Below, one piece after another: positions 1 through 7,652 of a stretch of DNA of 7,921 nt; the first letter of the stretch is position 1, and every line of letters begins with the position of its first letter. Made by a program: the position numbers and the translations under genes. Source of the DNA: Thermoguttaceae bacterium (lineage in GTDB: Bacteria > Planctomycetota > Planctomycetia > Pirellulales > Thermoguttaceae); contig JAQVID010000117.1 of NCBI GenBank assembly GCA_028695865.1, positions 1 through 7,921 on the forward strand, written 5' to 3'. The notes under the pieces are model-generated. The model saw nothing but the letters and a program-made list of their open reading frames with translations, was not told the origin of the DNA and ran no database searches.

Positions 1-154
1 AAACATCACATTCAATCCGCAAAACACGTTCCAGTATCTTGGCGTGGGCGAATCGGCCTTGCTCACGGTAACATATCACGCAAACGACTCAATGGCGGAT
101 TCAACCTCGCGGACCATTCAGATTCAGGTCAACGGACTCAACGATACGCCGACG
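1..154 (+). repeat. Near-identical coding repeat, copy 1 (truncated by window edge)
   Basis: This 154-bp stretch matches 682-835 at every base except g128/a809, which changes Val to Ile in the QIQ(V/I)NG strand. It encodes the second half of a cadherin-like module and ends exactly at the last codon of GLNDTPT, where similarity stops abruptly. It probably continues to the left of the window. Confidence 0.95.
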
Positions 155-3100
155 GCAACCGCGAAAGAAATCACCCTGCTGGATACCGATGTCAGCGGCA
201 GTGTCGCTTTTGATGTACTTGACCGCGCAGACGTTCAGGATAAAGACGTTAACGACCGGCATACCATCGTCAATATTCGTTACAGCGGAAACGACCCTTA
301 TCCGGAAGATATTGCTTCCGCGTTGACGTTTGACAATGAAACCGGTCAGTTCGTTTTTGATCATGAATCGCTGTATTTCCAGTCGATTCCGGCGGGAGAA
401 CAGGTTGCTCTTGTTTATTCCTTTGACGTGCAGGACGACAGCGGTGATACCCTTTCGAACCGCTCGTCTTCGACCGTTACTGTCACGATAACCGGAACGA
501 ATCAGGTTCCGACCGCTTCCGACGTTTCACTTGTTTCGACGGATGAAGATACTCCCTTGACCGTGGACCTGACCAATTACATCGCCGATATCGATACGGG
601 CAGTACATTAACCGTTGTCGTCACCGACGCGACGACCTCTGACAACGTGTCGCTGTTATCGCATTTTACGGTAAGCGGAACAAACATCACATTCAATCCG
701 CAAAACACGTTCCAGTATCTTGGCGTGGGCGAATCGGCCTTGCTCACGGTAACATATCACGCAAACGACTCAATGGCGGATTCAACCTCGCGGACCATTC
801 AGATTCAGATCAACGGACTCAACGATACGCCGACGATTGTCTCTTCAACAGCGGCCCATGTAATCTTGGGGAATAGTATTGTCCTTTCATTGCAATATGC
901 GCAACCGGACGAAGACGAACCTGCGGTTATTATCTCCGATCCGGATGTAAACGACGTCAATCATGCCTTTTATCAGTTTAAAAATCATGGTTTCGTTGGA
1001 GGAATCTGGCAGTCGTATTGGCAAACGATTCCCGACCAGAATGAAAATGTTCAGGTTTACGACTCGACGGGAAATCTTCTGGGATGTCTTTCCTGTGTGG
1101 GAAGTTCCGACGAGAACACGTTGGACAGAACAAAACTGCTCTTTACCCCGGATACCACAACGGAATACTTGTCGTCACGCACAAGCGATATTGTTGCCTT
1201 GAATATCGGCATTGATATAAAGGTTGCCAATGGCGTCCCGGACGACAACCGTCTTGTTGCGGAATATACCCAAGATTTTGCAATATTCGGACAGCATTTC
1301 AATCCGGAGGTCCAGTCAACTTCACTTGTATTGCCGTCTCATGGCAATTCCCTGGAAGCCACCGCGGCGATTTCCGCTTTATTAAGTCCAGGTTACGAGA
1401 TATCGACCGGCGATAACAGCGGCTGGCAACTTGGCGATACCCTGTTCGTCGAAAATACGGAGTACGATAACGAATGGTTTTCCATTGATCGTGTTGAAGG
1501 TATTGTTTCTTTCAGGAGCGAAGAAGCCCGAAACAGCTTTATGAACAGTATCTTTACGGACGTGTCTCTTTCATCGCTTGACGTATTGATTGCGGTTCAA
1601 GTGTCCGATCAGGCATCCGGCAGTGAGGAAACCGGCCTGGCTTCGGAGCCGACGACGATCACTCTTCAAATTACGCGGCAGACGGCCCCGCAGGTTACTC
1701 CGCAATCCATCGATATTACTTCGGCAACGCAACCTGAAACGGCCAATTCGCTTGATTTTGAAATGGAATCGGTCTTCTCTTTTGAAAAAGACCCAATACG
1801 GACAGGTCATTCCCTTGCAAATTGGTATTACTTCGAACTGCTTCATGTGGATACAACCGCCTCGACGATACGGATCGGCAATGAGACCGTTTCCTTAGCA
1901 GATTATTCCGGATTTCAGAACGGTTCGGAGCTGTTTGCGCAATCGGTGATGAACAATGCATCGGTGGGCATGAATGTCGATACAGGCACGTCGTTTTTTC
2001 ATTTGAACTTAATGAATCATCATTTATTTACCTTTCTGCCGGACAACGCCGAGATCGTTCTTTGGTTCAACGCGAGATTGAACGACCTCGAATATTACAA
2101 TTGTGCCGCCGAACTCTCTTTTGCCGTTCATATTACCGGAGTGTCGGAAGCTCCTGTAATCACCGCGGACCGTGTCGATTTGTTCACGACGGAAGACCAT
2201 GCCGACGCGAATCCGACCGGAACACTAAGCAGTAACGGGTCTGTCTTTTACGACAACGATTCAACCGGACCGTTCAATATACAAGACGTAACTCTCAGTG
2301 GAGGTCAGATCAATTACACAAGTTACACGAATGAAGAATTGGCCGACTGGTTTGGCGTGACGGTGGGAGAACTTGCTTCCTGCCTTATGGTCACGGGCGG
2401 ATTGGATTATGAATTCAACCTGTCATTCCAAAAAGAAGGTAAAATGATATTTCAACAAATTCCTCAATACACATGCGTGAACTTGTACTATTCATACAAC
2501 ATATCGGACGAGTTGGGGAATGTCAGTGAGACGTCCGGAATTGGAATCGTCACGATCAACGGAACGGACCAGCAGCCGTATTTCAGTGACGAATACGACA
2601 AATCGTTTACCATTGATTTAAGACAGGAAAACACAGGAAGAAAACGCGTTAATCTTTTCCAGGGTGAAGGGGGAACGCTCGAAGATATTGATAAAACATC
2701 ACCGTGGGAAAAACAGACATTCTGCATACAAAGCGCAAGTTTATCAAATGAGTCGGGTATTTTGTCCGGCGTGAATTACATGTCAACGGATTTTTATACT
2801 GGCAATATTATCGTCAATATTGACGAATTGGCCGATGCTTTTTCCCTGTTAAGCGAAGGAGAAACAAGGTCGTTAACATATGCCTGTACAATAGTGAGCG
2901 ACACCGGTATTCTGATCGGTCAGAAAGAGTTGACCATAACGATTATCGGTGTCAATAACGCGCCGATACTTTCCTCTTTTAGTCAAAATATTGATCTGGC
3001 CTCCGCAAGCGAAATGGAAGTGGACTGGCGTTCTTTTGTTGAAAACGACGATACCGGTCAATACATTACAATGCTGAACGGGCAGTCAATTCCAAGTCCG

Positions 3101-5401
3101 GAAAACATGAATGCTTCCGGAATCGATCTTCCGGTTTATTCACCGGAAGGGGTACAGTCGGGGTTCCTTCATCTTAGCGCCGTTGAGGCCAATGGAGTCC
3201 TGACCCATCGCATGGTCTATCGCGCGACGGACAGTAATGGGGTAGTGCCAGATGCTCTCAAATGGGGCTTGCAGGACGGCCAGACACTCCCGATTTCATG
3301 TTCTCTTCAGGTTGCCGATCAATATGGTCTTTGTTCGTCGGACAATACGTTTACCATTGTCGTTACCGGCGCATTTAATCCATTGCAGTTGAATCTTGAC
3401 GCCAGTACAATATTTACCGTCGCGGCCAATACGGATTCCGATTATCTTGTTGCCACTCCCGAAAATATAATATGTCTTCACGATAACATGACCTTTTACG
3501 AATTCAATATCACCGGAATGGAGGTTCCTGACGGGGTGAATTACAACTGGCAGAATGATGATGTGATGATATGTTACGACTATTTTGCACAGTCGGTGAG
3601 CGTTCTGGTCAACACAGACGCCCTCACCCGGCAGGATAATCCATTGGTCGCTGCCAATCACTGTTATACGGTCCATTACACGTACTGCTCGACAGGGGGA
3701 ATGAACGATGATTCCATGAGTGGAACGTTTGCCCTGAAGATTGTCGATCAGGTGGGCGGACTTGACAGTACAGACATTTCGCTCGACCTGACGTCTGCCG
3801 CTTCTCAACTTATTTACGAGCAAACGGAAAACGATTCGGCTTCTGTATCGCTCATGAATTTTTCGCTCTCCGATCCGGCAGGAGGGAGTCAAACGGTATC
3901 CGCGTACACTGTTCATGACCAAGTACTTGTTTTGGTCGAGGCAAGCGGCATAGAAGATAATGGAATGTTCGATTACGTCGATGGTTTGGTCGATTCCATT
4001 GAAGCGCTGGCCTCCATTGAAAACGGTGTCTTTACCTTTACGAATACTTTCACAACATATAATACGCATAACAGCGATTACAATTTGAGTGTATTCTCTT
4101 TTCTGTGTGGCGCCGAGACGATTGATGGTGAGCCGCGCGACGCTGAATATCTTGATCTGAAATTTTCCTATGTCATTGCCGATTATACTGTTGACGGCAC
4201 GAAATACGACGTTCCGAGTACCGGTTATATCACGGTTCGCGTGGTCGGTGAAAACAATACCCCCATTGCGGTGGAAACACTCCTGTGCGATCCGGAGGAT
4301 TCAGCGTCCTGGGTCATGGCCGAAGGCGATCAGACTGTCAGCGGAGACCTGCTGGAATGCCCGCCCGCCTGGGATTTCGATGGCGGACGGTTCGATTACG
4401 GGTACCATAACGGCGACAACAATGGCGATGACAGCGGCGACGGCGACAACGGCAACTCCAATACTGAAAATGGAGGTAACGACGGAGGCGTTCTGGAATG
4501 CAATTATCCCTACGACTACGATATCGATTATTCCTCCATGTTAATACGCAACAGTCAGGGAACTTATGTTCCGTTTGCAAATGCTATCGACAAAGATCAC
4601 GCGATTACCATTACCGACGATGTTCTGTGTTGGGCCAATATCGTTGAAAACGGGGATGGTGAAATGGAACTTAACGGGTTCTGTATCAACACCGGGGCAA
4701 CCTTTTCCGCTCTGGCGTCCGGTCAAACGGCAACCTTGGATATCTATTTCAAAATAAGCGATTATGCCGGCGCGCAAACGGCAAGTAATACGTCAAAATT
4801 CGCTGTGGTTATCCACGGTAACGCGACTCCCAGCGGAGCGACTTGCGTCTTGGCAACTTCCGAATTGGAGACTTACGAACAGGCGACTCCTGAATTGGCA
4901 ACTTCCGAACAGGCAACTCCTGAATTGGCAACTTACGAACAGGCAACTTACGATGCCGAAATTTCACTCAGTAACGAAGTGACCGCTTCTGCAAACGGCT
5001 CCGCAAACGACGAATGTCCAGTCGCTGAAAGCCTGCCATGTGTCGCCGTTGATCAACAATCGATTGCGGATGAGCCGGAACTTGAATTTGCTTTGGACGC
5101 GTTCTATGCTGAACAAGAGAATCTTTCCGCTTCTTTGACCAGCGAAATTTTATCGCAGTCGGCAAGTGGTTACGAAAAGACCTTAACATCATGGAACATT
5201 CAGCCGTTACTCACTACCGGATTCGATGGTTTATTGGCAAGAGCCGCCATGCCGGAATCCGCTTGGAGTAACGTCATGAATTTATCCCAAGGGTACAACC
5301 AAGTCTCGCGTGAAAAGGCATGGACCTTGAATCCCTCATTGGAAAATGAAGTCTTTGGCGATGCCGGTTTAGACGACATTTTTACGCCATTGTGGGAATA
5401 A
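2..5401 (+). CDS. Giant multidomain cadherin/VCBS-like surface protein (adhesin-like), 5' end outside window
   Basis: The frame is open from the first complete codon at position 2 to the TAA at 5399-5401, giving 1,799 visible residues. The GTG at 44 lies inside a repeated module, so it is not the start. The protein is a chain of beta-rich modules closed by linkers of the type G-x-N-x-x-P: GLNDTP (134 and 815), GTNQVP (494), GVSEAP (2138), GTDQQP (2561), GVNNAP (2948), GAFNP (3368), GENNTP (4247) and GNATP (4817). Strands before the linkers, such as TVTVTITG, and phrases such as 'YSFDVQDDSGDT' match VCBS and bacterial cadherin-like domains. Modules from 836 onward are more divergent and some are longer. 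A D/N/G-rich insert (4373-4489) and a repeat-containing tail follow. I see no catalytic domain, LPxTG, PEP-CTERM or C-terminal membrane helix; the protein ends DDIFTPLWE. By family, a secreted or surface adhesion role is likely, possibly with calcium-stabilised modules. Ligand and export route are unknown. Confidence 0.85.
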   Translation, partial: NITFNPQNTFQYLGVGESALLTVTYHANDSMADSTSRTIQIQVNGLNDTPTATAKEITLLDTDVSGSVAFDVLDRADVQDKDVNDRHTIVNIRYSGNDPYPEDIASALTFDNETGQFVFDHESLYFQSIPAGEQVALVYSFDVQDDSGDTLSNRSSSTVTVTITGTNQVPTASDVSLVSTDEDTPLTVDLTNYIADIDTGSTLTVVVTDATTSDNVSLLSHFTVSGTNITFNPQNTFQYLGVGESALLTVTYHANDSMADSTSRTIQIQINGLNDTPTIVSSTAAHVILGNSIVLSLQYAQPDEDEPAVIISDPDVNDVNHAFYQFKNHGFVGGIWQSYWQTIPDQNENVQVYDSTGNLLGCLSCVGSSDENTLDRTKLLFTPDTTTEYLSSRTSDIVALNIGIDIKVANGVPDDNRLVAEYTQDFAIFGQHFNPEVQSTSLVLPSHGNSLEATAAISALLSPGYEISTGDNSGWQLGDTLFVENTEYDNEWFSIDRVEGIVSFRSEEARNSFMNSIFTDVSLSSLDVLIAVQVSDQASGSEETGLASEPTTITLQITRQTAPQVTPQSIDITSATQPETANSLDFEMESVFSFEKDPIRTGHSLANWYYFELLHVDTTASTIRIGNETVSLADYSGFQNGSELFAQSVMNNASVGMNVDTGTSFFHLNLMNHHLFTFLPDNAEIVLWFNARLNDLEYYNCAAELSFAVHITGVSEAPVITADRVDLFTTEDHADANPTGTLSSNGSVFYDNDSTGPFNIQDVTLSGGQINYTSYTNEELADWFGVTVGELASCLMVTGGLDYEFNLSFQKEGKMIFQQIPQYTCVNLYYSYNISDELGNVSETSGIGIVTINGTDQQPYFSDEYDKSFTIDLRQENTGRKRVNLFQGEGGTLEDIDKTSPWEKQTFCIQSASLSNESGILSGVNYMSTDFYTGNIIVNIDELADAFSLLSEGETRSLTYACTIVSDTGILIGQKELTITIIGVNNAPILSSFSQNIDLASASEMEVDWRSFVENDDTGQYITMLNGQSIPSPENMNASGIDLPVYSPEGVQSGFLHLSAVEANGVLTHRMVYRATDSNGVVPDALKWGLQDGQTLPISCSLQVADQYGLCSSDNTFTIVVTGAFNPLQLNLDASTIFTVAANTDSDYLVATPENIICLHDNMTFYEFNITGMEVPDGVNYNWQNDDVMICYDYFAQSVSVLVNTDALTRQDNPLVAANHCYTVHYTYCSTGGMNDDSMSGTFALKIVDQVGGLDSTDISLDLTSAASQLIYEQTENDSASVSLMNFSLSDPAGGSQTVSAYTVHDQVLVLVEASGIEDNGMFDYVDGLVDSIEALASIENGVFTFTNTFTTYNTHNSDYNLSVFSFLCGAETIDGEPRDAEYLDLKFSYVIADYTVDGTKYDVPSTGYITVRVVGENNTPIAVETLLCDPEDSASWVMAEGDQTVSGDLLECPPAWDFDGGRFDYGYHNGDNNGDDSGDGDNGNSNTENGGNDGGVLECNYPYDYDIDYSSMLIRNSQGTYVPFANAIDKDHAITITDDVLCWANIVENGDGEMELNGFCINTGATFSALASGQTATLDIYFKISDYAGAQTASNTSKFAVVIHGNATPSGATCVLATSELETYEQATPELATSEQATPELATYEQATYDAEISLSNEVTASANGSANDECPVAESLPCVAVDQQSIADEPELEFALDAFYAEQENLSASLTSEILSQSASGYEKTLTSWNIQPLLTTGFDGLLARAAMPESAWSNVMNLSQGYNQVSREKAWTLNPSLENEVFGDAGLDDIFTPLWE
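682..835 (+). repeat. Near-identical coding repeat, copy 2
   Basis: This is the second copy of the segment at 1-154, at an offset of 681 bp (227 codons), so the reading frame is kept. Its full module runs from about 515 (PTASDVSLVSTDEDTP) to GLNDTPT at 835. Between the copies sits a different, VCBS-like module (155 to about 511). This suggests a two-module unit of about 227 residues that repeats upstream of the window. Confidence 0.95.
4373..4489 (+). other. D/N/G-rich low-complexity insert within the giant surface protein
   Basis: About 39 residues are dominated by Asp, Asn and Gly, with a core at 4412-4456 reading GDNNGDDSGDGDNGN. The spacing of acidic residues resembles DxDxDG calcium-binding loops, although no complete dockerin or EF-hand unit is present. 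The insert is bracketed by two similar phrases, LECPPAWDFD (from 4352) and LECNYPYDYD (from 4493). Both begin with the same 9 bases, ctggaatgc, 141 bp apart. It may be a flexible linker, a calcium-binding spacer or a disulphide-bracketed loop. Confidence 0.7.
4862..4951 (+). repeat. Three tandem 30-bp coding repeats (10-residue unit) in the tail of the giant protein
   Basis: Three 30-bp units at 4862, 4892 and 4922 encode ELETYEQATP, ELATSEQATP and ELATYEQATY. A partial unit (LATS) precedes them. The units differ at only a few bases, which fits replication slippage. The peptide is rich in Thr, Glu and Pro and lies between the last beta module and a helical-looking C-terminal region, as expected for an extended stalk or linker. 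Confidence 0.9.
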
Positions 5402-5430
5402 GACGGCATACAGACCGCTCCAGAAAAAAT

Positions 5431-5456
5431 AAAGGACCTGATGGTACTTTGGTTTT
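5431..5456 (+). terminator. Possible weak terminator of the giant gene
   Basis: This hairpin starts 30 bases after the stop codon: arms aaag-g-acc and ggt-a-cttt, one G/A mismatch, loop tgat, then ggtttt. The stem is short and the T run modest. It is the first plausible intrinsic terminator after the gene, but the call is weak. Confidence 0.3.
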
Positions 5457-5508
5457 CGAAGAAAAGCCGCACTGATACGGAAGTCCTTATTGTTCCGTGC
5501 TGCGGCTT
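5457..5508 (-). terminator. Likely terminator of the DUF1559-lipoprotein operon (perhaps bidirectional)
   Basis: An 8-bp outer stem (aagccgca 5464-5471 with tgcggctt 5501-5508) encloses a 6-bp inner stem (acggaa 5477-5482 with ttccgt 5493-5498), with a 10-base loop. Read on the minus strand, the stem runs into TTTTCTTCG, a short T-rich tract, about 270 bases after the lipoprotein stop. The hairpin is clear; its assignment as a terminator is inferred. Confidence 0.45.
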
Positions 5509-5512
5509 GTGT

Positions 5513-5544
5513 CCCCCGCGTTTGCCGCAGATAAACGCCGGGGG
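5513..5544. other. GC-rich hairpin in the convergent intergenic region
   Basis: Arms cccccgcgttt (5513-5523) and aaacgccggggg (5533-5544) form an 11-bp stem with a one-base bulge and a 9-base loop. No T tract follows on either strand. One arm of an alternative pairing (ctgcggc 5500-5506 with gccgcag 5524-5530) would compete with this stem and with the neighbouring terminator-like stem, so the folds are mutually exclusive. Confidence 0.6.
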
Positions 5545-5642
5545 TAAACTCTAAAGCCCAGTGCCGAAATTGGAACGATCGGTAGTGCAAGGCGTTTTGC
5601 GGGGCCGGGGTCATGCCTGACGCTGAATAATCGCATGATACA

Positions 5643-5734
5643 AGAGGTCCTTTCGATACATACTTTCGACGCGTCCTTTCAATACGTACACTCAATACGT
5701 GCACTCAATACGTACACGCGGATACGTATAATGT
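5643..5734. repeat. Degenerate tandem array with 13-bp period, core ATACGTAC
   Basis: Units begin at 5643, 5656, 5669, 5682, 5695 and 5708, and a seventh begins at 5722 after one extra base. The three units from 5682 are nearly identical (atacgtacactca, atacgtgcactca, atacgtacacgcg). The units to the left share a ctttc end. The period is not a multiple of three, so coding is unlikely. The rest of the 5402-5776 intergenic stretch holds the hairpins listed separately and no credible gene. Confidence 0.85.
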
Positions 5735-5776
5735 TCTGAACGTTTCTCTTGAACAGTTCCGCTCGGCGCGATCGTA

Positions 5777-6280
5777 TCAAGGAGCCTTGGCGACGTCGAC
5801 CGAAAGAGTCGATTCCTTTTTTCCTTCGACCGTGAGTTTGAGCGGCGATGTTTCCGCCTTCGTGTATACAATCGGGATAATACGCGGCATGGCGGCCCGC
5901 TTGGTCTCAAGCTTCTCCGCCGCGATTTGCGCCTGCTCATAGGTCATTTTGGCCGACTCCTCTTTGGACGGACCTTCCACTTTCGGTTCTTTGATCAGGA
6001 CCACACTGTACACGCCCGCGGGCGAGCCCGCTTTGACGTGTCCGGCGAATCGGGTCACGGGCACACAGCGTCCGGAGGCGTCCGTTTTGCCCGAGATGAT
6101 CACACTCTTCATGACCGTCGAGGGAACCAGATTGACCTCAACGCCTTCGAGCCCTTTTCCTTCAGCTTGTACCGTGACACTACAGGGAAAAACAGCGGGA
6201 AAACCTTTGGGCTCCTTCGAGCAACCCGCAAGACAACATAAAATCACAACTGCAACAAATGAGAACAGGCCGTATTTCAT
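5777..6280 (-). CDS. Small lipoprotein with carboxypeptidase-regulatory/transthyretin-like domain
   Basis: The product has 167 residues. The ATG at 6280 is chosen because a signal peptide starts there and a Shine-Dalgarno lies just upstream; a longer in-frame extension to 6454 would overlap the preceding gene and bury the leader. Residues 1-20 are a lipoprotein signal ending in the lipobox LAGC, with Cys20 as the lipidated residue. Residues about 31-95 carry a beta-sandwich pattern: SVTVQAEGKGLEGVEV, then GKTDASGRC, then AGSPAGVYSVVL. This matches the carboxypeptidase regulatory-like fold common in planctomycete lipoproteins. A Lys/Glu-rich, probably helical insert (about 98-130) follows, then an IPIVYTKAETSPLKLTVEG segment typical of the end of these proteins. 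It lies 76 bases after the DUF1559 gene with no terminator between, so the two are probably co-transcribed. Function is unknown; an envelope-anchored structural or binding role is inferred. Confidence 0.85.
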   Translation of the reverse strand: MKYGLFSFVAVVILCCLAGCSKEPKGFPAVFPCSVTVQAEGKGLEGVEVNLVPSTVMKSVIISGKTDASGRCVPVTRFAGHVKAGSPAGVYSVVLIKEPKVEGPSKEESAKMTYEQAQIAAEKLETKRAAMPRIIPIVYTKAETSPLKLTVEGKKESTLSVDVAKAP

Positions 6281-6285
6281 AAAAA

Positions 6286-6290
6286 CTCCT
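6286..6290 (-). promoter_or_regulatory. Shine-Dalgarno sequence of the lipoprotein gene
   Basis: On the minus strand, AAAGGAG precedes the ATG at 6280, with five T residues between the AGGAG core and the start. It fixes the start at the signal peptide methionine. Confidence 0.8.
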
Positions 6291-6356
6291 TTGATCTTTT
6301 CAATCGGCAAAAGGAAACGACGACAAACGGAACTCCAGGACGCAACAAATCGCGAC

Positions 6357-7499
6357 TTACAGAGCAACCGTTTCCCCTCCCGCCACGGTGCCAAGTGCTC
6401 CCCAAACGCCGTAGGGGCTCTCGCCGTAGAACTCGTATCCAACCGCACCACCAATTGTATTACCCCATTTCAAATCGCTTCGCGGATAGGTGGTCGTATT
6501 GGCTGAAGCATCCAAATCGCCGCAGTCAATCGTATTGGAAACAAAACGAACAGAGCCGTCAACCATGGCAATATTGACCCCACCGCTGTGATTGCTCGTG
6601 GCACTCAACAATCCCATGCCCCAGCCGGAATGACCATGTGAATCATTGTATCGACAAAATCCCGAAGGAGAGTTCGGCGGGCACGCCGTCTGGAAACCGG
6701 TGATTGACGGATTGCCGCAGGCAAAGCATTCACCACGAACGAAGGCACAGACGCTCAAGGTGGGATCGTAAAACCGCGGGTCACTTGAGTCGACGGAGTT
6801 CAATGTATTACGCGGAACGTAACATTTCGTATTTGCCGAGTCGAGAAAGCCGATACCCCCGTGAACCTCGTTGGCGCTTTCACGCTGTCCGGTAACCGCC
6901 TCGGAAAAAGCGATTGTGTTGGCCGTACCGTCGAGAATATTGGCGATTGAATGGAACTGCGGCGCCCGGGTCTCATTGGGTGGGTCTTTTCTGTAGAAAC
7001 TTCCCCGAAAGAATCCCCGGGACGACCAGCCCGATTCATCGGTTGGGGCACAAGAATCGCCAAAAGAGCCAACATAACTGCTCTTGGCCGTGCTACTGCA
7101 CCAGGTCGCCGGCGTCGAGGCGTTACTGTCCGACGGACAAAACAGACCCGGGAGGGGTTGGCGATAAGCCGCATTGCCGTTCACCGGAGAAGGGCAGTTC
7201 GCGGCGGTGATCGCGTCGTAATAGGCACTCTGTTCCATGAACGGAAGGGTCCAGACAAAGAAATTGATATAGCCAGTTGCTGCATTCGTTCCCCAGCCGC
7301 CGCGGGCACAGGGAAAGCAGCCGTGGGCATCGTGATACGAATGGTTCGCAAGCATAATCTGCTTGATTTTGTTCGTGCACTCCATACGCCGCGCCGCTTC
7401 ACGGGCAGCCTGGACCGCCGGTAATAACAGCGCGATAAGAATTCCGATGATCGCAATGACGACCAACAGTTCCACAAGGGTAAAACCTGCTTTTTTCAT
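6357..7499 (-). CDS. DUF1559 prepilin-like protein with H-X9-DG motif
   Basis: The product has 380 residues. The N-terminus MKKAGFTLVELLVVIAI is a type IV pilin-like leader: cleavage is expected after Gly5, and Glu10 is the conserved position-5 residue of the mature protein. A hydrophobic helix to about residue 30 continues into AVQAAREAARRMECTNK, the standard start of DUF1559 (PF07596) proteins. Near the C-terminus, His304 and Asp314-Gly315 form the H-X9-DG signature, followed by a GVWGALGTVAGGE ending typical of the family. A Cys-containing central region fits a secreted globular domain. The length is usual for the family. A GGAAG Shine-Dalgarno (7507-7511) lies 7 bases before the ATG. By family, it is processed by a prepilin peptidase and exported or assembled as a pseudopilin-like envelope protein; its exact role is not established. 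It heads an operon with the downstream lipoprotein. Confidence 0.95.
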   Translation of the reverse strand: MKKAGFTLVELLVVIAIIGILIALLLPAVQAAREAARRMECTNKIKQIMLANHSYHDAHGCFPCARGGWGTNAATGYINFFVWTLPFMEQSAYYDAITAANCPSPVNGNAAYRQPLPGLFCPSDSNASTPATWCSSTAKSSYVGSFGDSCAPTDESGWSSRGFFRGSFYRKDPPNETRAPQFHSIANILDGTANTIAFSEAVTGQRESANEVHGGIGFLDSANTKCYVPRNTLNSVDSSDPRFYDPTLSVCAFVRGECFACGNPSITGFQTACPPNSPSGFCRYNDSHGHSGWGMGLLSATSNHSGGVNIAMVDGSVRFVSNTIDCGDLDASANTTTYPRSDLKWGNTIGGAVGYEFYGESPYGVWGALGTVAGGETVAL

Positions 7500-7612
7500 T
7501 TTTTGTCTTCCTTTTTTAGGGTAACATATTGTTCAAGCACCAATGATGATCCGGGACATAAGTTTATCCGTTTTTTTTATTTTTACAGTTGTTCCGCGGG
7601 CAACGAACTCAT

Positions 7613-7640
7613 CTTATAATATTGAATAAACATATTGCAA
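7613..7640 (-). promoter_or_regulatory. Candidate sigma70-type promoter of the DUF1559 operon
   Basis: On the minus strand, TTGCAA (7635-7640) and TATAAG (7613-7618) are separated by 16 bases within an AT-rich stretch. The predicted transcript would start near 7605, leaving a 5' leader of about 105 bases that contains an A-rich tract (+ strand 7571-7585). The match to consensus is moderate and planctomycete promoters are poorly characterised. Confidence 0.35.
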
Positions 7641-7652
7641 TAACATACAGTT

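Noticed and set aside
3296..4069. Long open frame (257 codons) antisense to the giant gene
   Set aside because: It has no recognisable domain or convincing Shine-Dalgarno, and it lies wholly opposite a gene with clear protein-level repeats and linkers. It is best explained as a shadow of that gene's codon pattern.
5369..5704. 111-codon minus-strand frame across the convergent intergenic region
   Set aside because: It overlaps the end of the giant gene, runs through the hairpins and ends inside the 13-bp array. The product resembles nothing I know, and the array's period breaks any coding pattern.
5643..5734. CRISPR-like array
   Set aside because: The 13-bp units are directly adjacent with no spacers, the repeats are too short, and there are no cas genes nearby.
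6281..6454. Longer N-terminus of the lipoprotein beginning at 6454
   Set aside because: It would overlap the DUF1559 gene by 98 bases and place the signal peptide inside the protein. The ATG at 6280 has a proper Shine-Dalgarno.
5949..6506. Plus-strand 185-codon frame opposite the lipoprotein and the end of the DUF1559 gene
   Set aside because: Both opposing genes are strongly supported by leader, lipobox and family motifs, and this frame has no domain signal.
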